64,000 nt of DNA from JABDBE01 sp963832245 (GTDB lineage Bacteria > Acidobacteriota > Terriglobia > Terriglobales > Acidobacteriaceae), in contig CAWHTG010000001.1 in the NCBI GenBank assembly GCA_963832245.1, positions 124,001-188,000 of the forward strand, written 5' to 3'. A program made the translations under genes and the position numbers. Each line of letters begins with the position of its first letter. Position 1 is the first letter of the stretch. Shown here piece by piece: positions 1 to 8,232 of the stretch. Under the pieces are notes generated by a model, which saw only the letters and a list, made by a program, of their open reading frames with translations, was not told the origin of the DNA and made no database searches.

Positions 1-1611
1 TGCGATAATCCCTGATGGCGGATTGAAAACGCTGGGAAGCTTCTCAAACGGAACGTAGCCCACCCATTCGTGAGCGTTGTCGCTGCCATTCTCTGGCAGG
101 CTGCCATCGCCTGCGGCGCGAATGGGAATCTTTCCGGTGGCCTGATAGCCGATGTTGCCATCCACGTCGGCATACACCACGTTTTGGCCGGGCGCATCGA
201 GCTCTGAGAACGCGCGCCGGAACTCCTCCCATTTCTGCGCCGAGTCGACCGCGAAGAACGGACTACGCGTACCGTCATACAAAGTCCAACGCAATGCCAG
301 CTTACGCGTCTCGCAGGGAACCATGTCCGAAACGATCGGTCCGTGGCGCGTCAGCACGACATCCACAATCACATCGGGCTTGTCCTTCTCGTGGATTACT
401 TCACGACGATGCTCAGGCTGCTTCCACCCATCCGGCGTCAGATATTGTCCCTGCGGGTTGAAGGTCTCAACGTATAGGTCCTCAACCGTGGGACCGAGAT
501 TGGTAAATCCCCAGGCAATGCGCTGGTTGTGTCCAACAATGACGTAGGGATAACCCGGCAGCGTGACCCCAGCCACATCGAAGCCGCCGCAGGACGGATT
601 GCTGCATCGAAGATGCGCTTCATACCAGAGGTTCGGCATCTGATGGCCCAAATGCATATCGTTCGACAGCAGCGGCTTGCCCGACACCGCATGCGCTCCC
701 GAGACCACCCAATTATTCGACCCCAGCACCAGAGGTCGGCCACCAAAAAACATTTCTGGCGACCGCAACGTCGGAAGATTAGATGGTCGCGTGAATTCAG
801 TGACCGAGCTGTCCGCGCCCGAATCATCATCTTCATCGTCGTCTTCATTCTGATCGTTTTCATTCTGATCGTTGCCCTTAATCTCGTGGTCGAGACTGGA
901 GCGCGAGGCCGTCGGCGGACGGTCATGCCAGGAAGAATTCACATACAAATCCGCCGTGAGCTCGGGCCCTAACTTGGCCAGGATTTTCTCGCGCTCGAGC
1001 GCATGCCTGGGACTGGTGCTCAGATCCTCCACCATTTGGACGCCGATCAGCGCCGAGTCTTCCGGCGTCCACGGTCGAGGTGAATACCGCAGAATGCGAA
1101 ATTCGAGCGGCAATCGCTCACGATGCGCCTCAACAAACGCATTCACTCCACGTGCATAAGCCTCGAAATGAGCGCGATACTCGGGCGTCAAAGTTTCTAT
1201 CGTCCTCCGCGCAACCGGCCTTAACCCCAGAATTCTCTGCTGGCGGTCATGCTCAACGAATGCCGTGCCGAAAACTTCCGCCAGTTCACCCGCCGCGAAC
1301 CTGCGCATTCCATCCATCTGGAATAACCGATCCTGCGCGGTCACATAACCTTGTACGAAAAACAGGTCATCGAAATTGGCGGCTTCAATCGTGGGCGCAC
1401 CGTGGGCATCACGATCTACCTTGACGGGCGCCAAAAGCCCGGTCACCCGCAGCCGGCCGTCGAGCTGAGGTAGAGCGGATCGCGCCATCGAATAAAACCA
1501 CAGAACGCCTGCCACCAAGAGCAACAAAATCGCAGCAATGAAATAGAGGGCAAGTCGTGCGGGGCGGAAACGCGACGGGGAAGATGAAAGAGAAGCCGGG
1601 ATCGTGACCAT
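1..1611 (-). CDS. Penicillin acylase family protein (3' end cut by window edge)
   Basis: N-terminal nucleophile hydrolase that cleaves amide bonds of acylated substrates (penicillins, acyl-homoserine lactones or peptides; the real substrate cannot be told). 537 codons are visible and the frame is still open at base 1. ATG at 1611 is followed by a hydrophobic segment (residues about 21-40), so the protein is exported or anchored. The autocatalytic junction G-S-N-N-W puts the catalytic serine at residue 298, the expected start of the beta chain. Residues about 247-264 form a very acidic N/D/Q/E stretch inside the predicted spacer peptide. The NIPSNAP gene lies 87 bp upstream on the same strand. 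Family assignment is firm; specificity is unknown. Confidence 0.93.
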   Translation of the reverse strand, partial: MVTIPASLSSSPSRFRPARLALYFIAAILLLLVAGVLWFYSMARSALPQLDGRLRVTGLLAPVKVDRDAHGAPTIEAANFDDLFFVQGYVTAQDRLFQMDGMRRFAAGELAEVFGTAFVEHDRQQRILGLRPVARRTIETLTPEYRAHFEAYARGVNAFVEAHRERLPLEFRILRYSPRPWTPEDSALIGVQMVEDLSTSPRHALEREKILAKLGPELTADLYVNSSWHDRPPTASRSSLDHEIKGNDQNENDQNEDDDEDDDSGADSSVTEFTRPSNLPTLRSPEMFFGGRPLVLGSNNWVVSGAHAVSGKPLLSNDMHLGHQMPNLWYEAHLRCSNPSCGGFDVAGVTLPGYPYVIVGHNQRIAWGFTNLGPTVEDLYVETFNPQGQYLTPDGWKQPEHRREVIHEKDKPDVIVDVVLTRHGPIVSDMVPCETRKLALRWTLYDGTRSPFFAVDSAQKWEEFRRAFSELDAPGQNVVYADVDGNIGYQATGKIPIRAAGDGSLPENGSDNAHEWVGYVPFEKLPSVFNPPSGIIA

Positions 1612-1698
1612 GCGTAACTTTGATTCTAGGTTGACTCAGACACGCATGACAAATCTCCTCTCTGTGCCATTGCAGGATAAGCATCCTTCACGATCGCA

Positions 1699-2013
1699 CT
1701 ACCAATGGACCAGATGGTCCGCGTCGTCCACCACGACGACTTCATATTTTTCCAGCATTGGCATGAGGAAGTTTTCTAACTCCTTCTTCCAAAGCTCCCC
1801 TTCGTAAAACTTTGCTTTCATCGGCTCGCGCGAGGCCATGTCGGGGAAGCCACGCATGAAAAAGAAGGTGTCGGGATCTTCGACGCAAAGAAACGGACCC
1901 AGTATTTTCATTCCGATTTCTGTGTGACCTGGAATGGATTTGGAGCGGAATATCTCAAGGAACCGGGCGCGCATGCCGGGCTTGGTTTTGTAGGTACGCA
2001 TTTCGATGATCAT
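1699..2013 (-). CDS. NIPSNAP family protein
   Basis: Small dimeric alpha/beta-barrel protein of 104 aa. The N-terminus MIIEMRTYKTKPG, a central FFFMRGF strand and the overall length fit the NIPSNAP family, whose bacterial members mostly lack a known reaction. ATG at 2013 is preferred over an upstream GTG at 2019 because GGAGG sits 7 bases before it. It reads toward the penicillin acylase and may be co-transcribed with it. No signal peptide is seen, so it is probably cytoplasmic. Confidence 0.85.
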   Translation of the reverse strand: MIIEMRTYKTKPGMRARFLEIFRSKSIPGHTEIGMKILGPFLCVEDPDTFFFMRGFPDMASREPMKAKFYEGELWKKELENFLMPMLEKYEVVVVDDADHLVHW

Positions 2014-2066
2014 CGGCACCCCTCCGCCCGCAGTTTCGAACGGCTAGCGCAGCATAGCAGTCGATT

Positions 2067-3233
2067 TCACCGCGCTTTATCCGATTCGTCTTTCACTCGT
2101 GTCACCGTCTCCACGAAATTTGCTTCCCAAGTCTTGCCCCCGTCATCCGAGTATGCCTGTTCAACATGGCATGAATTCTGAGTGATGTCCGAGAATAGAA
2201 GTCGAACCAGAATGGCTCGGCCATCGAATGGCTCCTGGTCAAGAAACTCGCCGCGTCCATCCTTGAACTCGCCAATCGCGGGCTGGCCCAGGGTGCCGCT
2301 GTCGCTCGTGGCCCAATTGATGCTCCACTGGCGGGATTGAGGATTGTACAGACGAAGCGACAGGCCTTCGAGGTGACCTGCGGGTCCGTCGGCCTCGAGC
2401 TCGACCAGATTAGCGCGACCATTCCAAACCTTGCGGATAACCGATGTGCCATCTAGTTCAATCCAACTCGTAGAACCAGATAAGGGATGCTGGAGACGCC
2501 TTATATGAACTTTCCACGTCCCAATCTCGAAATCAAAATCGTGTTGCCCATCCCCTTTCCCGGAAGTGGGCTGAGTGTTCGTCCCGAGTGCTTCTGAGTG
2601 ACTGGTTACCCGTGTGTCGGTCGCGACCCAGTTCACTTCCCAAGTCTTGCCTCCATCGTCCGAGAACGCCTGTTCAAAGCGGCACGAGTTCGGAGTGATA
2701 TCCGAGATAACAAAGCGAACAAAGATGGCGCGGCCATTCAAAGTTTCCTGATCGAAATATTCGCCGCGTCCATTCTTGAACTCGCCGACCGTGGGTTGAC
2801 TCAGAGCGCCGTCATTGCTGTTGGCAAAATTAAGGCTCCACTGGTGGGACTTAGGATTATACAGACGCAACGACAAGCCTTCGATGTGCCCTGCGGGCCC
2901 GTCGACTTCCAGCTCAACCAGGTTGGCGCGGCCGTTCCAAACTTTTCGGACCACGGTCGTACCCTGATACTCGACCCAGGTAGTGGAGCCAGTTAAGGGA
3001 TGTACCAGCCGCGATACGTGAGTTTTCCAGGCGCCAATCTCGAAATCAAAATCGTGTTGACCCTCCCTTTCCGTGGGCATGTGTTGAATATTGATCTGTG
3101 CTGGAGCTGAATTCTGCTGGGCGAAGCTCGGAAGGGGCAGCACGGCAACAACCAGGCTGCAGAAGAGAAGATGAAGATGAAGATACGGTTGAAAAAGTCT
3201 GGGCTCTCGCGCGCCGTTCTTACGGGTGATCAT
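2067..3233 (-). CDS. Secreted protein with two tandem DUF1579-like domains
   Basis: 388-aa protein with an N-terminal signal peptide (hydrophobic core LLFCSLVVAVLPLPSFAQQ). The mature part consists of two copies of a domain of about 150 residues, each starting GQHDFDFEIG.W and ending in SDDGGKTWE. The copies match along their whole length, which indicates internal duplication. The fold resembles DUF1579-type beta-barrel proteins with no established activity. ATG at 3233 has GGAGAG just upstream; an in-frame extension to 3467 would run through the divergent HxlR gene and is rejected. It probably answers to that regulator, with only 75 bp between the two starts. Confidence 0.75.
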   Translation of the reverse strand: MITRKNGAREPRLFQPYLHLHLLFCSLVVAVLPLPSFAQQNSAPAQINIQHMPTEREGQHDFDFEIGAWKTHVSRLVHPLTGSTTWVEYQGTTVVRKVWNGRANLVELEVDGPAGHIEGLSLRLYNPKSHQWSLNFANSNDGALSQPTVGEFKNGRGEYFDQETLNGRAIFVRFVISDITPNSCRFEQAFSDDGGKTWEVNWVATDTRVTSHSEALGTNTQPTSGKGDGQHDFDFEIGTWKVHIRRLQHPLSGSTSWIELDGTSVIRKVWNGRANLVELEADGPAGHLEGLSLRLYNPQSRQWSINWATSDSGTLGQPAIGEFKDGRGEFLDQEPFDGRAILVRLLFSDITQNSCHVEQAYSDDGGKTWEANFVETVTRVKDESDKAR

Positions 3234-3291
3234 TTGACTCTCCGCCAGCATGCTTGCGCGGCCAGGGGAAAAAAGCAAGAATGCACTTTGC

Positions 3292-3306
3292 GGTAATCTG
3301 GTTACC
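3292..3306. promoter_or_regulatory. Inverted repeat just before hxlR-type gene, candidate operator
   Basis: GGTAA-tctgg-TTACC, 5-bp arms around a 5-bp centre, ends 2 bases before the ATG at 3309 and lies between divergent genes. No Shine-Dalgarno is present in that place, so binding here could block the start. Operator role is inferred. Confidence 0.35.
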
Positions 3307-3308
3307 TT

Positions 3309-3683
3309 ATGGAAACTGGTACTGCAGTAAAAGGCACTCGTGCGCGACAGGCCGCTGCGCCGACCCAGTGCCCGCTGACCGCCGCCCTGACCGCCATCGG
3401 GGGTAAGTGGAGCTTGATTTGCCTTTACTGGCTGGATTTGGGCACGCGCCGTTTCAACGAACTGCAACGCCTAATGCCGGATATTTCCCACAAGGTGCTG
3501 ACCACGACGCTGCGTGGCTTGGAGCGCGAAGGACTTATTTCCCGTACGGTTTATGCGGAGGTTCCTCCCCGCGTCGAGTATTGCATTTCTAACCACGGAG
3601 AAACCGTGCGTCCGATCATCCAGGCGGTTCGAGCATGGGGCAACGAGCATCTTGAATGGACCAATCCTGGTCGGGAGAAGTGA
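3309..3683 (+). CDS. HxlR family transcriptional regulator
   Basis: 124-aa winged-helix regulator. The HxlR signature is clear: CPLTAALTAIGGKWSLICL with one cysteine (C21) ahead of the helix-turn-helix, then RFNELQRLMPDISHKVLT and the wing ending in the EYCISNHGE region. Members often sense electrophiles or oxidants through such a cysteine, so redox sensing is possible but unproved. It is divergent from the duplicated DUF1579-like gene, which is its most likely target. No ribosome binding site is visible before the ATG, so the transcript may be leaderless. Confidence 0.93.
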   Translation: METGTAVKGTRARQAAAPTQCPLTAALTAIGGKWSLICLYWLDLGTRRFNELQRLMPDISHKVLTTTLRGLEREGLISRTVYAEVPPRVEYCISNHGETVRPIIQAVRAWGNEHLEWTNPGREK

Positions 3684-3750
3684 GGAGTCGGCGTTTAGAT
3701 TTGAAAGGGTGTGGAGTACAGGTGCGCCGTCATGGCTTTTTTAGCGGCTT

Positions 3751-3776
3751 ATATCACGGCTAAAGCCGTGCCCTCC
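3751..3776. repeat. Interspersed hairpin repeat (family A), short copy
   Basis: cacggctaaagccgtg hairpin followed by CCCTCCC, between convergence-free genes. It is one of at least ten copies of the same intergenic element in this window. Confidence 0.7.
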
Positions 3777-3799
3777 CACAGCGACTTACGGCGCAAGAG

Positions 3800-4363
3800 A
3801 TGAGCTTTCCAAAGGCCAGTGTTATCCTGTTCCCTCCGGGAGCGCCCGCGACACCAGTCCGCATGCTGCAAAAGCGCATTGACGATCAGCCCAGCATTTC
3901 GCCGGAGATGGTCCGCGAAGCGCAGCAGATACTGCATCAGCATCTGAAACGAGTCGGCCTGAAACAGACGGCGCAGCGCGACACCATCCTGCGAACTTTT
4001 CTCGAAACCCGCGCGCACCTCTCCACCAACGAACTGCACCGGCTGGTGCAACAGAAAGATGCTCGCATCGGTTTCACCACCGTCTACCGTACTCTGAAAC
4101 TGCTGGCCGAATGCGGCCTAGCCAGCGAAGTCGCTTTTCACGATGGCATCGCCCGCTACGAGCACCAGTACAACCGCCGCAGCCATCATCACATGGTTTG
4201 CACCGGCTGCGGCAGTTCGGTGGAATTTTTTTCGCCTGAGGTTGACGGCCTGGAGCAGGAGATTGGGAAAAGATACCGCTACGCCACCACTCGCCATACC
4301 TTCCAGATTTATGGAGTCTGCGAGGATTGCCGCAAGAAGGAAAGCACGCACCGGCTCGCCTGA
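3800..4363 (+). CDS. Fur family transcriptional regulator
   Basis: Metal-responsive repressor (Fur/Zur/PerR type), up to 187 aa. The helix-turn-helix part reads LKQTAQRDTILRTFLET and IGFTTVYRTLKLL. The dimerisation half has HHHMVCTGCG and CEDC, the two CxxC pairs that bind structural zinc. The first 21-36 residues lack family likeness; an internal ATG at 3863 or 3908 may be the true start. Which metal or peroxide it senses cannot be decided from motifs alone. The next gene begins 6 bases after its stop and is probably co-translated. Confidence 0.9.
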   Translation: MSFPKASVILFPPGAPATPVRMLQKRIDDQPSISPEMVREAQQILHQHLKRVGLKQTAQRDTILRTFLETRAHLSTNELHRLVQQKDARIGFTTVYRTLKLLAECGLASEVAFHDGIARYEHQYNRRSHHHMVCTGCGSSVEFFSPEVDGLEQEIGKRYRYATTRHTFQIYGVCEDCRKKESTHRLA

Positions 4364-4369
4364 ACACTC

Positions 4370-4894
4370 ATGCCCATAACATGCCCACAGTGTCACGCCG
4401 AAATGCCAGACAGTGTTGCCTTTTGTCCCGGCTGCGGCCGCAGAACGTGGGTCCCGGGGCAGGGTGCCCCTAAGGCGGCGGCGGCCAGGCCGCCGGCTAC
4501 CGACATTCGGGCCACGAACCCGGCTGCAGACATCGCCCCTGCGAGTATTCCCGCTGGCCCCAAAGACAACCTGACCGCCGCCGTCGCCTACATTACACTT
4601 ATCCCAGCCATTTTCTTCCTGCTGATCGAGCCATTTAAACGCAACCGTTTCGTACGATTTCATTCCTTTCAATCTATTTTCCTTGCGGTTGCCACAATCG
4701 TGGTCGTAGTCGCTATGCGCATCCTGTATTCCCTACTTGCCATGATTCCCGTGCTGGGTTACCTGCTGGCTTGGCTATTATTGGCGGTGATGCTCTTGGG
4801 CTGGGTGATTCTGTGGTTCGTGCTGCTGGTAAAGGCCTTGCAGGGCGAAACTTTCAGGCTGCCTTGGATCGGAACTCTCGCTGAAAAAGTCTAG
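4370..4894 (+). CDS. Zinc-ribbon protein with DUF4870-like membrane domain
   Basis: 174 aa. Residues 5-24 carry CPQCHAEMPDSVAFCPGCG, a two-knuckle zinc ribbon, followed by a Pro/Ala-rich linker. The C-terminal part has three hydrophobic helices (about residues 70-85, 103-120 and 125-155) in the style of DUF4870 membrane proteins. Function unknown. It has no Shine-Dalgarno of its own and starts 6 bases after the Fur gene, which suggests translational coupling. It has no clear functional link to Fur. Confidence 0.83.
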   Translation: MPITCPQCHAEMPDSVAFCPGCGRRTWVPGQGAPKAAAARPPATDIRATNPAADIAPASIPAGPKDNLTAAVAYITLIPAIFFLLIEPFKRNRFVRFHSFQSIFLAVATIVVVVAMRILYSLLAMIPVLGYLLAWLLLAVMLLGWVILWFVLLVKALQGETFRLPWIGTLAEKV

Positions 4895-4979
4895 GCAAAA
4901 CAGGCTGTTGCAAAAGTGATATGGCGACTTGGGGCTCCTGGACAACCTGCTAAAAAAGCGTGCAGATCGGCGTTTAGGG

Positions 4980-5058
4980 TTCGAAGGGGCGTGGCTTCCA
5001 GCCACGCCTTTATGGCGTCTTAGGTTTACGGCACGGCTGAAAGCCGTGCCCCTTCAAG
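4980..5058. repeat. Interspersed hairpin repeat (family A), full composite copy
   Basis: Two hairpins, gcgtggcttccagccacgc and ggcacggctgaaagccgtgcc, separated by about 20 bases and bounded by complementary ends (cgaaggggc and gccccttca). The gene-free space 4895-5187 holds this copy and the next one and nothing else recognisable. Confidence 0.8.
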
Positions 5059-5106
5059 GCTCCAGCGGCCTAAGTTGTGTAGAGCACTCGCATTTGTTGG
5101 CGTTGC

Positions 5107-5136
5107 GGCATCGCTGAAGCGATGCCCTGATACGAA
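5107..5136. repeat. Hairpin repeat variant ending in CCTGATACGAA
   Basis: ggcatcgctgaagcgatgcc followed by CTGATACGAA. The same tail follows a different-stem hairpin at 31449-31478, so stems co-vary while the tail is kept. Confidence 0.65.
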
Positions 5137-5187
5137 TTCAGTATTTTTCAGCACCGCGCTAGGGGATTTGCATCGGCATTGTCAAAG

Positions 5188-6771
5188 CTACGGAAGACCG
5201 AATGCATACAATGAACTGCCGGCAGCGATAGCGATGCACTGTTTTCCATCCACGGCGAACGACATGGGGGAGGCATAGACTGCTCCGCCCATTTGAAAGT
5301 GCCATAGAGGCTTCCCCGACGCCGCATCCAGGGCGATGAAGTTTCCTTCTGCATCGCCGGTGAACAGGAGTCCTCCGGCGGTCGAGAGCACGCCCGACCA
5401 CGTCGGGGAAAGATGGCGGAATTCCCACTTGACCTGACCAGTCGCGGGATCAATAGCGCGAAGCGCGCCCCAATATGGCTCCGCTTTGTCGGAAGGAAAA
5501 TAGGCGCTGCCATAATAAGCATGGCCCACCTCATACGGCTGCGGCGCGGTGCTGAAGATGTCGCACTGCTCGCGCGCGCTCACATAAAAAAGACCCGTTT
5601 GCGCGTCGAAACTTGGGGACATCCAGTTCGTGGCGCCGAGGGCTCCCGGGCAGATCGTTCGTCCCTCGGGCGTCGGCGAGCTCTGGTTGTTAGGGACCGG
5701 CCGACCCTCCGCATCCTTGCTGTCGGTCCATGTGGTGCGGCTGTAGGCATTGGCTGAGAGCAGCTTGCCGGTGGTGCGATCCAGCACGTAGAAAAAGCCG
5801 TTGCGGTTGGCTTGCGCGATCAAGTGTTTATCGCCGGAATCGATCATGATCGGCACTTGGGTGGCGTCCCAATCATGCTCGTCGTGCTTGGTGAATTGAA
5901 AATACCAGTTCAGTTTTCCGGTGTCAGCGTCGAGAGCGAGAAGAGAGTTGCTGTACAGGTTGTCGCCGGCGCGTCCTTCACCGCGATTCGAAGGCGAAGG
6001 ATTGCCCGTCGGCCAGAAGAGTTGGTTGGTTCCAGGATCATACACACCTGTAACCCACGCTGGCGCGCCGCCGATCTTCCACGATTCGCCTTCCCAAGTA
6101 TCGTGACCCGGCTCGCCCGGGCCTGGCACGGTGTAGAAGCGCCACTTTCGTTGCCCGGTATCGGCGTCGTAGGCATCGATGAAGCCGCGGATACCATATT
6201 CGCCGCCTGAGACCCCGAGAATGACAAGGTTCTTCACGACCAGGGGCGCGAGTGTAAAGCTGTAGCCTTGTTTGTAGTCGACCGAGACAACATCCCAAAT
6301 GAGGTTTCCAGTTTTCGCGTCCAGGGCAATGACGTGGGCATCGAGCGTGCCGAGAAACACTTTGTCGCGCAAAATGGCGAGCCCGCGATTTACTCTGCCG
6401 CAGCATGGTCGAATATCGGAGGGCAGTTGATGCTGATACATCCAGATGGGCCTGCCCGTGCGGGCATCGAGCGCGAATGCGCGATCCTCCTGGGCGGTCG
6501 CGTACAGGATGCCGTCCACGACCAGCGGCGTGGTTTCAAACTTCCCCGTGGCCGCAGTCTGGTAGACCCACTTTGCCGTGAGTGAGTGCACATTGGCGGT
6601 GTTCACCTGGTCTAGCGAACTGAACCGGCGTCCCGCATAGTCGCCGGAGTAGGTGAGCCAGTTCTGCGGCTCCTTTGAAGAATTGATAAGGCGCTCGAAC
6701 GTCACCTGGGCGCTGGTTTCAACCGCCAGGACACCGACGATCAGCAGGAAAATTCCAGATAGCTTATTCAT
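5188..6771 (-). CDS. PQQ-dependent alcohol dehydrogenase-type quinoprotein
   Basis: 527-aa periplasmic eight-bladed propeller enzyme that oxidises an alcohol or sugar and gives electrons to cytochrome c. It has an N-terminal signal peptide (residues 1-21). The vicinal disulfide pair C123-C124 (DIRPCCGRVNRG), typical of methanol/ethanol dehydrogenase-type quinoproteins, is present, as are repeated propeller strands such as ALDAKTGNLIW and AIDPATGQVKW. The substrate is not predictable; calcium versus lanthanide use was not resolved. It follows the cytochrome c gene by 12 bp on the same strand and forms an operon with it. Confidence 0.94.
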   Translation of the reverse strand: MNKLSGIFLLIVGVLAVETSAQVTFERLINSSKEPQNWLTYSGDYAGRRFSSLDQVNTANVHSLTAKWVYQTAATGKFETTPLVVDGILYATAQEDRAFALDARTGRPIWMYQHQLPSDIRPCCGRVNRGLAILRDKVFLGTLDAHVIALDAKTGNLIWDVVSVDYKQGYSFTLAPLVVKNLVILGVSGGEYGIRGFIDAYDADTGQRKWRFYTVPGPGEPGHDTWEGESWKIGGAPAWVTGVYDPGTNQLFWPTGNPSPSNRGEGRAGDNLYSNSLLALDADTGKLNWYFQFTKHDEHDWDATQVPIMIDSGDKHLIAQANRNGFFYVLDRTTGKLLSANAYSRTTWTDSKDAEGRPVPNNQSSPTPEGRTICPGALGATNWMSPSFDAQTGLFYVSAREQCDIFSTAPQPYEVGHAYYGSAYFPSDKAEPYWGALRAIDPATGQVKWEFRHLSPTWSGVLSTAGGLLFTGDAEGNFIALDAASGKPLWHFQMGGAVYASPMSFAVDGKQCIAIAAGSSLYAFGLP

Positions 6772-6783
6772 GTATCGACGCGC

Positions 6784-7677
6784 TCACTTTGTGTTGACGC
6801 TGAGTAAGTAAGCGACAATATCGTTCAAGTCCTGGTCGCTCAAAATCGACTGATCGTACGCGGGCATCATGGATTTGCGGCTCTTCTGAACCGACCGCAG
6901 TTTGTCTTTTTCAAATAGATGAATGCGTTCCGCGGTGTCCATCATCTGCAGGCTGAATTGATCCTCGTTCAGAGTGACGCCCTTGATTTCTTTTCCCTCA
7001 AGAGTTACGACTGTGACAGTTTCATATTCCTGAGCAAACTCCTTGGTAGACTCGGTGAGGCCCCAGGCGAGCCGCTGGCTGGGGTTGCGAACGGACTCGA
7101 TCAGCGATTCAACCGTTCGCGCCGTACCCACTCCGGTCAGATCGGGGCCGAGCCGCCCTCCCTTGCCTTCTACCATGTGGCACGACGAACAATTTGCATC
7201 ACCGTAAAAGAGATCTTTGCCGTGCGCAGCATTGCCGATGGGTTTGGCCTGCGGCTGAACCTGGATGCTTCGCAAGTACGCGATAATCTGCCAAATCTCT
7301 TCATCGGTCATACCGACGCCTTGCCCGTTGGTTCCGTTCGCGGGCATCACCGTACCGGGTATGCCTTGGCTGATGTTTTGGAAGAGCTCGGCGTCAGAGT
7401 CGCCGTGACGTTTGTGAGCGCGCGCAAGATCAGGACCGCGACCCCCTCCGCGCGCGCCCAATCCGTGGCAGAAAGCACAGTTTATGCGGAATTCAAATTC
7501 GCCAGCCTTGGCCGCCTTGGGATCGCCGGAAAATGGGTTGCGGACATCTTCGGCCCGAGTCGAGGAAGCGAGCATGACCACCAGTACAGCCAGAATGGAC
7601 ATTGACAGCGAGATCAATGCGAGTGGCCGGTCGGCGACCGACGATGTTTTCTGGCAGAACATTGTCCCGGTTACCAT
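6784..7677 (-). CDS. Di-haem cytochrome c, partner of the PQQ dehydrogenase
   Basis: 297-aa exported cytochrome. After a hydrophobic export segment (about residues 18-42) there are two CxxCH haem sites: CAFCH at 67-71 and CSSCH at 163-167, with downstream methionines in MPANG and MMPAYD as probable axial ligands. The second half resembles the haem-binding domain fused to dehydrogenases in Planctomycetes and Acidobacteria. It is first in an operon with the PQQ enzyme, so it most likely takes its electrons. The start is uncertain: ATG at 7677 or 7662, neither with a good ribosome binding site. Confidence 0.92.
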   Translation of the reverse strand: MVTGTMFCQKTSSVADRPLALISLSMSILAVLVVMLASSTRAEDVRNPFSGDPKAAKAGEFEFRINCAFCHGLGARGGGRGPDLARAHKRHGDSDAELFQNISQGIPGTVMPANGTNGQGVGMTDEEIWQIIAYLRSIQVQPQAKPIGNAAHGKDLFYGDANCSSCHMVEGKGGRLGPDLTGVGTARTVESLIESVRNPSQRLAWGLTESTKEFAQEYETVTVVTLEGKEIKGVTLNEDQFSLQMMDTAERIHLFEKDKLRSVQKSRKSMMPAYDQSILSDQDLNDIVAYLLSVNTK

Positions 7678-7757
7678 CTACGACGAACCAAGAGAATTTT
7701 CCAACTGAGATTGCGCGCATAATAGCACAGGGGTCGCGGATAGTTTTCCCACAATGC

Positions 7758-7783
7758 AAAAAGGGCCGGTTTCCCGGCCCTTT
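7758..7783 (-). terminator. Rho-independent terminator after the DUF5818 gene
   Basis: On the minus strand GGGCCGG-gaaa-CCGGCCC is followed by TTTTT, 45 bp past the stop at 7828. The plus-strand read also ends in a T-rich run, so it may work both ways. Confidence 0.85.
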
Positions 7784-7827
7784 CTCTTTTCCAAATATCG
7801 CTCGCCCTCGCTAGCTTGTGAGACGGG

Positions 7828-8232
7828 CTACTGGACATGAATCATTTTGCCGCTGGGATCGAGGGTCCCGTGTACGCGAACTTTCTTGCCCTCGAATTGC
7901 TTTACCTGATCCTGGGCGTCGATATCGTAGGTGGCGCCGCTAGAATCCTGAAACACATACTTGTCGCCTGATTTCACGATGGTGCCGGTGAAGACCTGGG
8001 TCCCGGCCGACGGGGACTGAGCTTGTGAATCCGGCGCGGGTTGTGCCGATGGGGTGGTTGCTTGCCCGGGCTGCTGCTGTTGCCCCGATTGTTGCGCCGG
8101 ATATTGCGACTGCGGCGGGGGCGAGTCTTGCTGCGCATAGAGCTGAGCGCCCAAAAGGAACATCCCAGATGCAAGCATAAGCCCGCCAAATAATCGCATG
8201 GAGTGTGTCTGTCTCTTTATATTTCTGTTCAT
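7828..8232 (-). CDS. Secreted DUF5818-like small protein
   Basis: 134 aa. Signal peptide (hydrophobic run LFGGLMLASGMFLLGAQLYAQ), then a Gln/Pro-rich disordered linker (about residues 34-76), then a small beta-domain starting FTGTIVKSGDKYVFQD and ending VRVHGTLDPSGKMIHV, which is the pattern of DUF5818 proteins common in Acidobacteria. Function unknown. GGAGG precedes ATG 8232 at good distance and a strong terminator follows, so it is a single-gene unit. A distant relative of the same kind lies at 24827-25228. Confidence 0.83.
   Translation of the reverse strand: MNRNIKRQTHSMRLFGGLMLASGMFLLGAQLYAQQDSPPPQSQYPAQQSGQQQQPGQATTPSAQPAPDSQAQSPSAGTQVFTGTIVKSGDKYVFQDSSGATYDIDAQDQVKQFEGKKVRVHGTLDPSGKMIHVQ

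Noticed and set aside
438..926. Frames on both strands inside the penicillin acylase
   Set aside because: Shadows of the acylase frame, with Arg/Met-rich low-complexity products.
4976..5065. tRNA-like word gggttcgaa
   Set aside because: Part of the family A repeat; no cloverleaf can be drawn, and no tRNA was found elsewhere in the window.
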